A stretch of 64,000 nucleotides of DNA from Acidobacteriota bacterium (GTDB lineage: Bacteria; Acidobacteriota; Vicinamibacteria; Vicinamibacterales; UBA2999). The DNA lies in contig JAUYQQ010000011.1 of assembly GCA_030697165.1 (NCBI GenBank), positions 214,782-278,781 of the forward strand. The letters run 5' to 3'. The notes below the pieces were generated by a model. That model did no database searches. It was not told where the DNA came from and worked only from the letters and a program-made list of their open reading frames with translations. Below, one piece after another: positions 37,357-47,415 of this stretch. Made by a program: the position numbers and the translations under genes. Numbering within the stretch: position 1 is the stretch's first letter; each line of letters starts with the position of its first letter.

Positions 37357-37524
37357 ATGCTTGGTTTGATTGGCCCACTCGGATTGCCGGAAATGCTCAT
37401 CATTCTGGCGATTGTGATCCTCATTTTTGGCGCCAACCGGCTGCCGGAGCTCGGCAAGGGCATTGGCCAGGGCATCAAGAACTTCAAGAGCGGAATGAAG
37501 CAAGAGAGCACCGACGAAAAGTAG
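37357..37524 (+). CDS. tatA: Sec-independent protein translocase subunit TatA
   Basis: The short 55-residue protein reads MLGLIGPLGLPEMLIILAIV, then ILIFGANRLPELGKGIGQGI, then a charged tail ending QESTDEK. This is the TatA pattern: a membrane helix with N-terminal Glu, the FG hinge, and an amphipathic helix. AAGGAG lies 7 nt before the ATG. TatA oligomers form the pore for folded proteins. No tatB or tatC is nearby, so it works with genes elsewhere. It converges with selB, the stops being 3 bp apart. Confidence 0.95.
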   Translation: MLGLIGPLGLPEMLIILAIVILIFGANRLPELGKGIGQGIKNFKSGMKQESTDEK

Positions 37525-37527
37525 TCG

Positions 37528-39459
37528 TCAGATGACGAGGCGGACGTCACCCGTTCGCCTTGTCACGCGTTCCCGGTCGAGATACTCCAGCAACGGGATC
37601 GCGAACTTCCTCGACACCCCGTACTTGTCCTTGAAGGCGGCCATATCGACCGTGACCGGGCCGCCGGGACTCCCCGCCTTCATCGCCCGGATCTCATCCT
37701 TGAGCGCCTGCAGCGCGCTCGCGTGAAAGGTCAGCGTGTCCAGCCGGACCAGCACCTTTTCGCGAATTAGAACCGCGGTGATTTTCTCGGCCATCGCCGC
37801 CGGCGCGCCGGCTGCGGCCTGCACCGTCGCGGCGTCGGGCGGCTTCAATCCCGCCGCCGCGTAAGCCGCGGCAATGGCCCCCTTGATGCGGGCGTCCTCT
37901 CCAGTCGCTGCCACGGTGTGCGTCGCGAGGGCCAGGCGATCGGCCCCGACCAGCGTCCCGGCCTTCTTCAGATCGTCCACGATGCGCTCGAACACGGTGA
38001 TGTCCAGGGACTCGTCCGCCGAAGGCCTGGCGAAGGTGGAGGCGACCTTCTCGCGAGCCTCTTCGCGCGGCAGGCCGTCACTGAGCGGCTGGGCGCGATG
38101 AAACGCCGTCACCAGTTTCACCAGTGCCTCAGTCGCCCGCGCCAGGTGGCTGGCCGCTACGAGGCGGTCGCCGGCGACTGCGATACCCCGCGCCGCCAGC
38201 GCGGCGATGGTGCTCGCGACCGCCGCCGGCGGCACGCCGGCTCGGGCCGTCAGGGCGTCGCGGGGCAAGCCGGGCAACCCCGCCGCGGTGATCATCGCCG
38301 CCACCGCGTCGGCCGAATGGCGCGCCGGGTCCAGGTCGAGGGCCGCTAGGCTCTCGGCTCCTTCGGCCGAACGAACGCCGGGCCGGGTCGGGGCCGGGTC
38401 GATCACCGTACCGCCGCCAATCGTGATGGGCGGCGAGTAGGCGCGAAGAATAAAGCGATCGCCACGCGTCAGCGCCGCCGCCGTCTCGAGCCGGACCCGC
38501 GCGAACGTGCGTTCACCGGGCGCGAGCTCGACGGCCGTGCCGGCAATGGAGACCCGGCCCAGCACTTCGGCGGTGCCGTGATGCAGGCGCACGCGGGCGC
38601 CATGCTTCAAGGGCTTCGCGGAAGCCAGCAGGTCGATCGCGGTGTCGATACGGCGGGTGACGCTCAGCGAACCGGCCTCGGCCAGCGTCTCGCCGCGCGC
38701 GATCTGTCCCACCTCCACACCGCCCAGGTTGACCGCGGTCCGCTGCCCGGCCACCGCCTCGATCGCCGTGGTGCCGTGCACCTGGATGCCGCGCACCTTG
38801 GCCCGCCGCGCCGACGGCAACAGGACCACGTCGTCATCCACGCCCAGCCGTCCCGACACCAGCGTGCCGGTGATCACAGTGCCAAAGCCCTTCATGGTGA
38901 AGGCGCGATCGATCGGCAGGCGCGTGGCGCCCGTGCCGGGGCGCTGGCTCACCTCGGCCGCCTGCGAGGCAATCGCCACGCGCAGCGCGTCCAACCCGTC
39001 GCCGGTGCTGGCCGACACCTCGATGACCGCCGCCCCTTCCAGGAACGATCCCTTCACCAACTCGGCCACGTCCTGGCGCACCAGCAGCCGCGTGTCGGCA
39101 TCGGCGAGGTCCCCCTTCGTCAGCACGATGATGCCCCGCGGAATGCGCAGCAGCCGGCAGATGTCGAAGTGTTCCCGGGTCTGCGGCATCACCGATTCGT
39201 CCGCGGCCACAATCAGCAACACGCAATCGATGCCGCCCACGCCGGCCAGCATCGTGCGCACGAAGCGCTCGTGGCCCGGCACGTCAACAAACGCCACCCG
39301 CGTCTCGCCAATCACGGCATGGGCGAACCCGAGTTCGATGGTGATGCCGCGCGCCTTCTCTTCCTTCAAACGATCGGGGTCGATCCCGGTCAGCGCGCGG
39401 ACCAGCGTACTCTTGCCGTGATCGATGTGCCCGGCCGTGCCGACGACGAGACTGGTCAC
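37528..39459 (-). CDS. selB: selenocysteine-specific elongation factor SelB
   Basis: The 643-residue protein has an EF-Tu-like GTPase start ([52 protein letters not shown]), translation-factor barrels ([12 protein letters not shown]), and C-terminal winged-helix domains (about 400-643) ending [24 protein letters not shown], which bind the SECIS RNA. It delivers selenocysteinyl-tRNA to UGA codons. It overlaps the rnr gene by 4 bp. selA, selD and the tRNA-Sec gene are not visible here. Confidence 0.95.
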   Translation of the reverse strand: MTSLVVGTAGHIDHGKSTLVRALTGIDPDRLKEEKARGITIELGFAHAVIGETRVAFVDVPGHERFVRTMLAGVGGIDCVLLIVAADESVMPQTREHFDICRLLRIPRGIIVLTKGDLADADTRLLVRQDVAELVKGSFLEGAAVIEVSASTGDGLDALRVAIASQAAEVSQRPGTGATRLPIDRAFTMKGFGTVITGTLVSGRLGVDDDVVLLPSARRAKVRGIQVHGTTAIEAVAGQRTAVNLGGVEVGQIARGETLAEAGSLSVTRRIDTAIDLLASAKPLKHGARVRLHHGTAEVLGRVSIAGTAVELAPGERTFARVRLETAAALTRGDRFILRAYSPPITIGGGTVIDPAPTRPGVRSAEGAESLAALDLDPARHSADAVAAMITAAGLPGLPRDALTARAGVPPAAVASTIAALAARGIAVAGDRLVAASHLARATEALVKLVTAFHRAQPLSDGLPREEAREKVASTFARPSADESLDITVFERIVDDLKKAGTLVGADRLALATHTVAATGEDARIKGAIAAAYAAAGLKPPDAATVQAAAGAPAAMAEKITAVLIREKVLVRLDTLTFHASALQALKDEIRAMKAGSPGGPVTVDMAAFKDKYGVSRKFAIPLLEYLDRERVTRRTGDVRLVI

Positions 39460-41744
39460 CGCTGCTTCCGGCCCTTGCGCTCGGCCTTGCCCGGGCGCTG
39501 CGTCTTGGTCTTGCGGCGGCGCCGCTCTTCAGGCGTGCCTTTGCGCTGCTCTTTCTTCGGGCGCGCGGAACTGCGCGCGGGGCCACGTCCGCGCTCGTCC
39601 TGGCGAACCTTCTCGAGCACATCCTCCAGGCCCAGGTCGATCTGCCGGCGGTCCATGTCCACCTTGATGATCTGGACGCGGACGCGATCGCCGAGCCGGT
39701 ACAGCTTTTTGCTGTTCTCGCCAAACAGCGCGTGCTGCGTCTCGCGGTAGCGGTAATAGTCGTCGGCCATGGTGCTGACGTGGACCAGGCCCTCGACGTA
39801 GTGCTCGATCAGTTCCACGAACATGCCGAACGGGGCGACGCCGGTGATGTAGCCGTCAAAGACATCGCCGACCTTGTCGGCCATGAACCGCACCTTCTTC
39901 CACTGCAGGATCTCGCGCTCGGCTTCCGCGGCGCGTCGCTCCATCTCCGAGGTGTGCCGGCCGACTTCCGGCAAGTCCTCCTCCAGTTCGAGCCGCCGTT
40001 CAGCGCTGATCTTGGTGTGCCGCAGTTCGCGCAGGGCGCGATGCACCACCAGATCGGGATAGCGGCGAATCGGCGAGGTGAAGTGCGCATAGCTGTCGGC
40101 GGCCAGGCCGAAGTGCCCCACGTTGACCGGGTCGTAGCGCGCCTTCTGCATGGTCCGCAGCATGAGGAACGCGACCGGCCGCTCCGCCGGGTTGCCGCGG
40201 ATCTTGTCGACCAGCTTCTGGAAGTGCATCGGCGTCACGTGGCCGTCGGTCGCGCCCAGGCTGAAGCCGAACGCGCCGACGAACTCCTCGAACTGCATCA
40301 CCTTCAGCGGATCGGGCTTCTCGTGGATGCGGTACAGCGCCGGCATATGGCGCGTTTCGAGGTGGCTGGCGACCGTCTCGTTGGCCAGCAGCATGAACTC
40401 TTCGATGATGCGGTGCGCGACATTGCGCTCCGACGCGATGATGTTCTCGATGAAGCCGTCCTCGTCGAGCACCACCTGGGCTTCGGGCAGGTCGAAATCG
40501 ACCGACCCGCGACGCCGCCGGCGGCCATTGAGAATGGCAAACAGGTCCCGCATCAGCTCGAACATCGGAACGAGCGGCCGGTACTTCGCTACGGTCTCGG
40601 CATCGCCGTCCGTGAGAATGGCGTTGACCGCAGTGTAGGTCATTCGCGCGTCGCTGCGGATGATGCCGTCGTGCATCTCGTGCCGGACCACCTCGCCCGT
40701 GGCGCTCACCTCCATCAGGCACGATTGCACCAGGCGAACGACCTCCGGCTTCAGACTGCACAGCCCGGTCGACAACTCCTCCGGAAACATGTGGATGGCG
40801 CGCTCGGGAAAGTAGACGGACGTGCTGCGATCAAAGGCATCGGCGTCGAGGGCCGAGCCGTCGCGCACGTAGTGCGAGACGTCGGCGATGTGCACGCCCA
40901 GCCAATAGTGCCCGTTCGGCAGCCGCTCGATCGAGATGGCATCGTCGAAATCGCGCGCGGTCTCGCCGTCGATGGTCACGACGGTCCGGTCGCGGAAGTC
41001 GGTGCGGCCGGCCAGGTCGCTTTCGCGAACGGCGCCGCCAATTCGGGTCGCCTCGGCCACCGCGTCTGGGCTGTGTTCCTTCGGAATCCCGTGCTTGCGC
41101 AGGATGATCTCGGTGTCGACCCCGGGGTCGTTGATGTCGCCGAGAATCTCGGTAATGCGGCCGGCCGGGCCGCGCGTGGGGGTCGGCCAGCGCGTGATCG
41201 TCACGGTGACCATCTGCCCCGCCTCGGCCCCCAGGGTCTCTTCGCGCGGGATCTGCACTTCGGCGGTAATCCGCTTGTCAAACGGCACGACAAACGCCAG
41301 CCCGGAGGCCTCCACATCGAAGCGGCCGACCACACTGCTCGAGGCGCGCTCGAGTACCTGGACAATCTTGCCCTCGGCGCGACCATCTTCCCGGTAGCGT
41401 TCGATGCGCACGACCACCCGGTCGCCGTGCAGGGCCTCCTGCAGGTTGTGGGAGGCCACGACGATGTCGCGGGTCAGGCCCTCGATGGGCCGCTCGGGCG
41501 CGACAAAACCAATCCCCGAGGCGTGGCCGTCGAGCTTGCCGACCACAAGGTCCATGCGATCGGGCAGCCCGTAGAGCTTGCCCTTCACCAGGACGAGATC
41601 GCCGTCGTTGACCATGTGGCGCAGCAGGCGCTTGAAGGCCAGCCGCTCCTCACGGGTGATGCCGAGCACCCGGTACAGTTCGCGGGCGGTGGCCGGGTGC
41701 GGCACCTTGGCGCGCATGCGTTTGAGGAGGTCGTCACGGTTCAT
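39456..41744 (-). CDS. rnr: ribonuclease R
   Basis: The 762 residues have the RNase II/R order: N-terminal winged helix (HPATARELYRVLGITREERL), cold-shock RNA-binding domains, the RNB catalytic domain with the metal-binding ETARDFDDAISIERL and DVSHYVRDGSALDADA, an S1 domain (VGDVFDGYITGVAPFGMFVE), and a Lys/Arg-rich tail from about residue 715. It degrades structured RNA 3' to 5'. It overlaps selB by 4 bp and the glycerate kinase gene by 11 bp. Confidence 0.95.
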   Translation of the reverse strand: MNRDDLLKRMRAKVPHPATARELYRVLGITREERLAFKRLLRHMVNDGDLVLVKGKLYGLPDRMDLVVGKLDGHASGIGFVAPERPIEGLTRDIVVASHNLQEALHGDRVVVRIERYREDGRAEGKIVQVLERASSSVVGRFDVEASGLAFVVPFDKRITAEVQIPREETLGAEAGQMVTVTITRWPTPTRGPAGRITEILGDINDPGVDTEIILRKHGIPKEHSPDAVAEATRIGGAVRESDLAGRTDFRDRTVVTIDGETARDFDDAISIERLPNGHYWLGVHIADVSHYVRDGSALDADAFDRSTSVYFPERAIHMFPEELSTGLCSLKPEVVRLVQSCLMEVSATGEVVRHEMHDGIIRSDARMTYTAVNAILTDGDAETVAKYRPLVPMFELMRDLFAILNGRRRRRGSVDFDLPEAQVVLDEDGFIENIIASERNVAHRIIEEFMLLANETVASHLETRHMPALYRIHEKPDPLKVMQFEEFVGAFGFSLGATDGHVTPMHFQKLVDKIRGNPAERPVAFLMLRTMQKARYDPVNVGHFGLAADSYAHFTSPIRRYPDLVVHRALRELRHTKISAERRLELEEDLPEVGRHTSEMERRAAEAEREILQWKKVRFMADKVGDVFDGYITGVAPFGMFVELIEHYVEGLVHVSTMADDYYRYRETQHALFGENSKKLYRLGDRVRVQIIKVDMDRRQIDLGLEDVLEKVRQDERGRGPARSSARPKKEQRKGTPEERRRRKTKTQRPGKAERKGRKQR

Positions 41745-43086
41745 GGATCACGATCGCTTGTAAATCACCGACATTGGTTTGGGTGCGCCCCAGGCGAATC
41801 ACATCGCCGAGCGGCGCGAAAAACGCGAGCGAGTTGTTCGCTGCAAGATAGTCGCCAGGGGCGTCGAGGCCGGCCTGCGCGGCGCGGGCCATGGTCGTCG
41901 AATCGATCATGGCGCCGGCCACGCCGGACGAACCATCAATGCCGTCGGTGCCGATACTGGCGGCGGCAACAGGCAACCCTAAAGGGTTGCCTCCACCTAT
42001 TCCACCGTAGGGGCGCACTTTAGTGCGCCCGTCCAACGCCTCGGCAATCGACAACACAAACTCCAGGTTACGGCCGCCGAGACCGTCTCCGGTCACGCGC
42101 ACGGTCGTTTCTCCACCAGAGATGACGCACACAGGGCCGGCGACGCCTCGCGACAACTGCCGCGCTTGCGCAAGCCAGGCGGGTCCGGCGACCCGCGCCT
42201 CGCCCACCACGGGCTCGTCGATCAGCAGCACCTTGTAACCGCGCGCCTCGGCCTCGGCGCGCGCCCCGGCCATGGCATCCCGCCGTCCGCCGATGACGCG
42301 TGCGCTGGCACGCCCGAGCGAGGGGTGCCCCGCCGCAGGCGTGTCGGCCAGCTCGCCGGCCACGCCGCGCGCGACCAAGGCCCGAACCGAGGCCAGGTGA
42401 CCGGCGCCGCCGAAGCGGTCGAGGGCCGCCGCGGCATCACTCCACGTGGTGCTGTCGGGCACCCCGGGGCCTGATCCGATCGCGTTCAGATCATCGCCCA
42501 CCACGTCCGACAGCGCGAGCGTGACGGTGCTGCCGATGCACGCCGCCGCCAGCCGTCCGCCCTTCACGTTGGATAGATGCCGGCGCACCGTGTTGAGCGC
42601 GTGGATGTCAGCGCCGGCGTTCATCATCAGCCGCGTGGTGCCGATCTTGTCGTCGAGGCTGATGCCGTCCACCGGCGCGGCCATCAGCGCCGAGGCGCCG
42701 CCCGACAACAGGATCACCAGCGCTTCCCCGGAATGCACCGACTGCGCGACCGCGAGCGCGCGCCGGCCGGCCGCCTCGCTGCGCGCATCGGGAAACGGGT
42801 GGCTCGACTCGAGCCATTCCACGCGCTCGGGCAGTCCCGCATCCGCGTGAGTGCCAATCGCGATAGCCTGCCGAATCGCCAGGTGGGTCGCGCTGGCGAA
42901 CGCGGCGGCCATGGGCGCCGCCGCCTTGCCGACGGCCACGACGTGCAGGGGCCGCGAGGCGAGGACATCCGCCAACACGGCGTCAGTCAGCGCCCGCTCG
43001 ATCACCCGCGCCGCGCCGACCGCGTCGACACCGGCGCGGACAATGGCGTTGAGATCTTGTTTGAGCGTGGAGAGCGGAACTGTCAG
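41734..43086 (-). CDS. glycerate 2-kinase (MOFRL family), probable CTG start and in-frame repeat
   Basis: The protein matches the GckA/MOFRL glycerate kinases: [66 protein letters not shown], and the C-terminal [17 protein letters not shown]. Homology extends upstream of the first GTG (43005) into [20 protein letters not shown], and the only codon able to start it is CTG at 43086-43084. That CTG overlaps the previous stop as CTGA, with TAAGGT 5 nt upstream. From CTG the length is 450 residues, normal for the family. Two dispersed palindromes (41972-42030) lie in frame between EALDGR and AAASIGTDG and add about 20 residues. Confidence 0.88.
   Translation of the reverse strand: MTVPLSTLKQDLNAIVRAGVDAVGAARVIERALTDAVLADVLASRPLHVVAVGKAAAPMAAAFASATHLAIRQAIAIGTHADAGLPERVEWLESSHPFPDARSEAAGRRALAVAQSVHSGEALVILLSGGASALMAAPVDGISLDDKIGTTRLMMNAGADIHALNTVRRHLSNVKGGRLAAACIGSTVTLALSDVVGDDLNAIGSGPGVPDSTTWSDAAAALDRFGGAGHLASVRALVARGVAGELADTPAAGHPSLGRASARVIGGRRDAMAGARAEAEARGYKVLLIDEPVVGEARVAGPAWLAQARQLSRGVAGPVCVISGGETTVRVTGDGLGGRNLEFVLSIAEALDGRTKVRPYGGIGGGNPLGLPVAAASIGTDGIDGSSGVAGAMIDSTTMARAAQAGLDAPGDYLAANNSLAFFAPLGDVIRLGRTQTNVGDLQAIVIHEP
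41972..42030. repeat. two dispersed palindromes inside the glycerate kinase gene
   Basis: GGCAACCCTAAAGGGTTGCC (41972-41991) and GGGCGCACTTTAGTGCGCCC (42011-42030) each have the T-N2-A centre of the dispersed family. The second is the same palindrome, with the same CCTACG flank, as 12799-12818. They are read through in frame. Confidence 0.88.
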
Positions 43087-43388
43087 TGGACCTTACACGG
43101 ATCGGACCAACCCGAAAGGCCGGTCACGACGTCGAACTCGCGGAGTAACTGGGCGACCACCTGATCGGCGTCGGCTTCGGCCGACAGGCGATCGACTCCG
43201 GCAATAATCTTGAGGAGCGCAGCTTCGGCGCTGTTGATGGCCTGTGCGCTGTAATACTCGCGCTGCTCCAACAAGCACTGGTGGTGCTTGAGAAACTCTT
43301 CGCGGTAAAACTCGGAGAGTGCCGACACGCTGGCCGGAACGGCACTATCCATCAGAAAGCGCGGGACTCTGTTCCTCGCCCTCGACAT
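43083..43388 (-). CDS. small hypothetical protein
   Basis: The 101-residue protein is helical and charged, with DSAVPASVSALSEFYREEFL, QCLLEQREYYSAQAINSAEA and an acidic second half. It has no membrane segment and I recognise no family. The ATG at 43388 lies 14 nt from a strong TTGACA-N17-TACACT promoter. An internal ATG at codon 13 is a possible alternative start. The stop overlaps the probable CTG start of glycerate kinase (CTGA), so the two are likely coupled and this gene leads a four-gene operon ending in selB. Confidence 0.7.
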   Translation of the reverse strand: MSRARNRVPRFLMDSAVPASVSALSEFYREEFLKHHQCLLEQREYYSAQAINSAEAALLKIIAGVDRLSAEADADQVVAQLLREFDVVTGLSGWSDPCKVH

Positions 43389-43402
43389 ATTGGATGAATT
43401 TC

Positions 43403-43431
43403 AGTGTAGGGCGTTCGCGCGAATGTGTCAA
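43403..43431 (-). promoter_or_regulatory. strong sigma-70 promoter of the hypothetical-glycerate kinase-rnr-selB operon
   Basis: On the minus strand TTGACA (43431-43426) and TACACT (43408-43403) are separated by 17 bp. This is the best promoter match in the window. The predicted start lies about 8 nt before the ATG at 43388. Confidence 0.8.
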
Positions 43432-43475
43432 CGGGGCGACATTCGAAGACGTCCCGTTTCAATTTGACCGGTCGT

Positions 43476-44363
43476 TCATTTCGCTGACCGCGACGCCACC
43501 GATCCCGCGGCAGCCCCGACCCCCAGGCCGCCGAGCAGCATCACCACCGTTTCGCGAACGCCCAGAAACCTCAGCTGGCCCTCGCCGAGCAACCCGGCCA
43601 GGTCGGAGCCGAGCCAGCGAGCCACTGCCCAGTACAGGGCAGCCACGGCCAGCCACGCCACCACGGCACCGGCGCCCCCGAGCAGCAGGCCTTCGACGAT
43701 GAAGGGGCCCCGGATGTAACTGAATGGGGCGCCCACCAACTGCATGATGTCGACCTCGTCGCGCCGGGCATGCAGCGACAGCCGCACGACCGCTGCCACC
43801 GTGAACGCGGCCCCCAGCATCAGCGCGCCGGCGACAACGGCCGCCGCCACCTGCGCCGACGTCACCAGGCCGGCCAGCCGCGTGAGCCATCGGCGGTCAT
43901 AGCGCACGTCGGCCACCCCATCGCGGCCCGCCAGACCGGTCGTCAGATCGTCAACCGCATCGGTGCCGGTGGCACCCGGCTTCAACCGAACCTCTAACGC
44001 CGCCGGAAACGGATTCTGTTCCACGGACGTCGTGACATCCAGGAGCTCCGGAAAGTCCGCGCGGAACCGGTCGAGCGCGCGCTCTTTCGAGACGTACTCG
44101 AGCGCCGCGACTGCCGGCTGTTGCCGGACATACTCTTCGAGGCTGTCACGAAGCTCCGGCGACAAATCGTCGTAGAGGTAGACCGAGACCTCCGCCGACT
44201 CCAGCCACCGATCGAGGACCCGCTGCACGTTCACCGAGACGAGCATGAAGCCGCCCAGCGTCAGGAAGGCGATGGCGATCGTGCCGATCGACACGCCCGC
44301 CGATCGCCCGGCGCGGCGGACGCTCGCCAACGCTTCTTCGAAGGCATAGCCGACGCTGCTCAT
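43476..44363 (-). CDS. ftsX: cell division protein FtsX
   Basis: The 295-residue membrane protein has an N-terminal span ([20 protein letters not shown]), an extracytoplasmic domain (about 45-165 with [20 protein letters not shown] and [18 protein letters not shown]), and three C-terminal spans ending in GSVASRSAK. This is the FtsX layout. With FtsE it activates murein hydrolases at division. The ATG at 44363 overlaps the ftsE stop by 4 bp (ATGA). Confidence 0.93.
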   Translation of the reverse strand: MSSVGYAFEEALASVRRAGRSAGVSIGTIAIAFLTLGGFMLVSVNVQRVLDRWLESAEVSVYLYDDLSPELRDSLEEYVRQQPAVAALEYVSKERALDRFRADFPELLDVTTSVEQNPFPAALEVRLKPGATGTDAVDDLTTGLAGRDGVADVRYDRRWLTRLAGLVTSAQVAAAVVAGALMLGAAFTVAAVVRLSLHARRDEVDIMQLVGAPFSYIRGPFIVEGLLLGGAGAVVAWLAVAALYWAVARWLGSDLAGLLGEGQLRFLGVRETVVMLLGGLGVGAAAGSVASRSAK

Positions 44364-45031
44364 CGCGGCGCCTCCGTGGCCCCGGCCAGCTGGCCGTGTT
44401 CGAGTTGCACCACCCGCCGCCCCACCCACTTGATCAGCTCGCGGTCGTGCGTGGCGACGACGACGGTGGTGCCGCTGGCGTTGATGTCGCGGAACAGGTT
44501 CATGATCTCGAGCGACAAGTCGGGGTCGAGGTTGCCGGTCGGTTCGTCGGCCAGCACCAGGTGCGGCTCGTTGACGAGGGCGCGGGCCACCGCCACCCGC
44601 TGCTGCTCGCCGCCCGACAGTTCGGCCGGCAGCGCGTTCAGCCGATGCTGCAGGCCGACCCACTTCAGCACCTGGTACGTGCGGCGGCGCTGCTGATCGA
44701 CCGGGATGCCGAGCACGCGCAGCGCAAACGACACGTTCTCGAAGATGGTCTTGGTCTGGATGAGCTTGAAGTCCTGGAACACGAACCCGACCGTCCGCCG
44801 GTAGGCCTGCACCTCGTGGCGCGTCAGCCGCGCCAGGTTGCGGCCGGCGACGATCACCTCGCCTTCGGTGGGCCGCTCCTGCAGCAGCAGGAGGCGCAGC
44901 AGCGTGCTCTTGCCGGCGCCGCTCGGCCCGGTCAGGAACACGAACTCACCCTTGTCGATGGTCAGGTTCAGGTCGCGCAAGGCATACAGCCCGCGGCCGT
45001 ACATTTTGCCGAGTCCCTGCGTTTCGATCAC
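44360..45031 (-). CDS. ftsE: cell division ATP-binding protein FtsE
   Basis: The 223-residue ABC ATPase has Walker [17 protein letters not shown], a Q-loop FVFQDFKLI, the signature [15 protein letters not shown] and Walker [14 protein letters not shown]. FtsE pairs with FtsX at the septum. The start is GTG at 45031 ([12 protein letters not shown]), overlapping the upstream membrane-protein stop by 4 bp (GTGA). The tight coupling to both neighbours indicates one operon. Confidence 0.95.
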   Translation of the reverse strand: MIETQGLGKMYGRGLYALRDLNLTIDKGEFVFLTGPSGAGKSTLLRLLLLQERPTEGEVIVAGRNLARLTRHEVQAYRRTVGFVFQDFKLIQTKTIFENVSFALRVLGIPVDQQRRRTYQVLKWVGLQHRLNALPAELSGGEQQRVAVARALVNEPHLVLADEPTGNLDPDLSLEIMNLFRDINASGTTVVVATHDRELIKWVGRRVVQLEHGQLAGATEAPR

Positions 45032-47412
45032 GGTCGGTAGTCTACTAGCTTCAGTCGCACCCGGCCGAATCCGGCTTCCACTTCCACCATCAGCGGCACC
45101 CGGCGCGCATCGTCGCTCAGCCAGAGCGTCGAGGCAATCGCCTGGCGGCGCTGGACCCGGGCGCTGAACCGCGGCTCGACCCGCAGCGCCGACACGGTCT
45201 CGCCGTCGATGGTGATGGTCTCGCGTGCCGGCACGCCGACCGTCAGCGCCAGGTTGCGGCCAGCCTCGTTCAGGGGCATCGCCAGCGAGTACCCGGGGGC
45301 CAGCGGCAGGGTGCGGACGTACCACAGCGCCGTGAGCGCGTCGCGCGCGCCCGGCGGCAGCGGCAGGGTCAGCGCGCCGTCCTGCCGCGCGGTGGTTGGG
45401 CTATCGCCGGTGCTGACACGCCGGCCGGCATGATCGTAGGCGTACGTGCGGTCCACGGACCGGCTGCCTTCGCGCAGTTCCCGTTGGTGCAGCAGCGGCC
45501 GCAGTTGCGCGTCGGCGGCGGTGCGGAAGCGGTCGCGCGCCTCGAAGAACCGCGACACCCAGGGCGCCGTCGCCATCGCGACTTCGAAGACCCAAGCCGG
45601 CACCTCACCGCCGGCGCCGGCGTCACGCGCCTCTGGCGCGACGACGCTCAGGGTGATCTGTCCAGCCGTGAGGTCCAGCGGACCGTTGAGCCACTCGACC
45701 TCGTAACGCGCCTGTTCGCCGACCGCGAAGGGCGGCACTCCGGGGGGCGGGGGTTCAGCGATCGCGACCTCGTCCAGCGCCGCCTCGCTGTCGGGTGTCC
45801 ACACCAGTTCGTAGATGACGCGGTCGTCGAACCGCGCCCGTTCGACGAACGGTGACGCGGGCTCGCCGGCGCCCGGCAGGCCGCCCGGGCTGACGACGAA
45901 GCGCACCGCCAACTCCTTCAGCATCGCGCGCGCGTCGGCCGACGCCGGATCCGCCAGCGCATCGACCAGTGACGTGTAGAACGCCGGCCGCTGGCCGCTG
46001 TAGCCGTTGACGATCGGCCGGCCATGCTCGAGCGCTTGCACCATGAACGGTGAGTTCTCGCGATCGAGCGTGAGTGGCAGGTAGACCACTGCGCCGGATC
46101 CGGTCTGGTCGGCAAGCCAGCGACCGGTCGGAGTCGAACTGGGCGGCGCGAGTACGAACGCCATCGGCGCATTCGCGTATTCCAGGCACATAAGGGCGGT
46201 GAGCAACGCGACCGTGCCGGCCTTGACGCGCGCCTGCGCGACGCCGACACCGGCCAGGACGCACAGCCCCAGCATCAAGACCACGGCAAACCGGGCCGGG
46301 GCGCGAATGGCCTGGAAGCCGAACACGTGGTCGGCGAGCCACGCGTACAGCGGGCGCACGCCTTCGGGGCCAAGCGACAACAGCAAGCCGGTGAGGCCGA
46401 TGGCGACCGCCGACACGACCACGGGGCGCGCATCGCTACGCCAGCCGCGCCACACTCCGAAGGCGGCCAGCCCGATCAGGACCAGGCCAGGAAACATCTG
46501 GTGCTCGACGTGCCGCCGGTCGCGCTCGCCTGGCGCCGGCTCGCGGGGCAGCAGCAGTCCGGTCCGTCCATACAACAGGTTGTCCGGGGGGACCTGCGTG
46601 TAGCTGGGCCACGCCGCCGCGTGGGCCGCGGCTTCGAACAGGTTGCGGCCAAACCCCTCGCGCTGGCTCGATTGCCAGTACGGCCAGACCACCGGCGCCA
46701 CGAGTACCGCGCCGACGAGCACGGCCAGGATGGTGCGCGACCAGAACCGTCGGCCGCGCCATTGGCCGCTGGTCCACGCCACCGCCGCCGCCCCAACGCC
46801 GAGGGCAATCGCGGTCATCACGCCGTAGTAGACCGAGGACATGGCCTGCAACGCCGCCCACAGTCCCAACCGCACAGCGCCGCTCTTCTTCCGCGCCGCC
46901 GCAAGCTGGTACAAGGCCAATAGCGCGAGCGGCAGGAAATACAACGACTGCAGCTGCAAGTGCAGGAGGTGTGCGGATCGGTACGGCCAGCACGCCCACG
47001 CCAGCCCGGCGACGAACGCGGCCGGCGTCGATGCGGTGACGCCCTTCACCAACGCATGCATGGCCAGCCCGCTGCCGGCAATCGACCCGAGCAGCAGCAC
47101 GTTGTAGCAGAGCGCGAGGTTGCCCGTCAGCGCGTAGAGCGGCGCCATGACCAGCGACTGCGGCAGCAGGTGATCGGAAAACGTGAGCGCGCCGGCCGCG
47201 GGATGAAAAATATTGGCGTCAAAGACGCGGCCCGACAGCACCGACCCGGGATCGGCGAGCCAGGCCTTCATTCCCGTGCCGAGGATCCAGAGATTCAGGT
47301 ACGGGTCGCCGGCGCCTTCAAGCGCGCCGAGGTGGGTGGTGAGTTGGGTCGCGAGCGGCCAGGTCAGCGCGACCGCGGCGACGAGATAGAGTCCCGCCGC
47401 TCGTATCCACAT
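45028..47412 (-). CDS. polytopic membrane protein with C-terminal DUF3108-like domain
   Basis: The 794-residue protein has about eleven predicted spans in the first 430 residues, with an early Asp-Pro loop (GAGDPYLNLWILGTG) like GT-C glycosyltransferases and YfhO-type proteins. An extracytoplasmic region follows. The final 230 or so residues (about 560-794, starting GVPPFAVGEQARYEVEWLNG) look like a DUF3108 domain, normally a separate secreted protein. I have not seen this combination described. It overlaps ftsE by 4 bp and starts 3 bp before gatB ends. The function is unknown, perhaps envelope polysaccharide related. Confidence 0.72.
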   Translation of the reverse strand: MWIRAAGLYLVAAVALTWPLATQLTTHLGALEGAGDPYLNLWILGTGMKAWLADPGSVLSGRVFDANIFHPAAGALTFSDHLLPQSLVMAPLYALTGNLALCYNVLLLGSIAGSGLAMHALVKGVTASTPAAFVAGLAWACWPYRSAHLLHLQLQSLYFLPLALLALYQLAAARKKSGAVRLGLWAALQAMSSVYYGVMTAIALGVGAAAVAWTSGQWRGRRFWSRTILAVLVGAVLVAPVVWPYWQSSQREGFGRNLFEAAAHAAAWPSYTQVPPDNLLYGRTGLLLPREPAPGERDRRHVEHQMFPGLVLIGLAAFGVWRGWRSDARPVVVSAVAIGLTGLLLSLGPEGVRPLYAWLADHVFGFQAIRAPARFAVVLMLGLCVLAGVGVAQARVKAGTVALLTALMCLEYANAPMAFVLAPPSSTPTGRWLADQTGSGAVVYLPLTLDRENSPFMVQALEHGRPIVNGYSGQRPAFYTSLVDALADPASADARAMLKELAVRFVVSPGGLPGAGEPASPFVERARFDDRVIYELVWTPDSEAALDEVAIAEPPPPGVPPFAVGEQARYEVEWLNGPLDLTAGQITLSVVAPEARDAGAGGEVPAWVFEVAMATAPWVSRFFEARDRFRTAADAQLRPLLHQRELREGSRSVDRTYAYDHAGRRVSTGDSPTTARQDGALTLPLPPGARDALTALWYVRTLPLAPGYSLAMPLNEAGRNLALTVGVPARETITIDGETVSALRVEPRFSARVQRRQAIASTLWLSDDARRVPLMVEVEAGFGRVRLKLVDYRP

Positions 47413-47415
47413 CGC

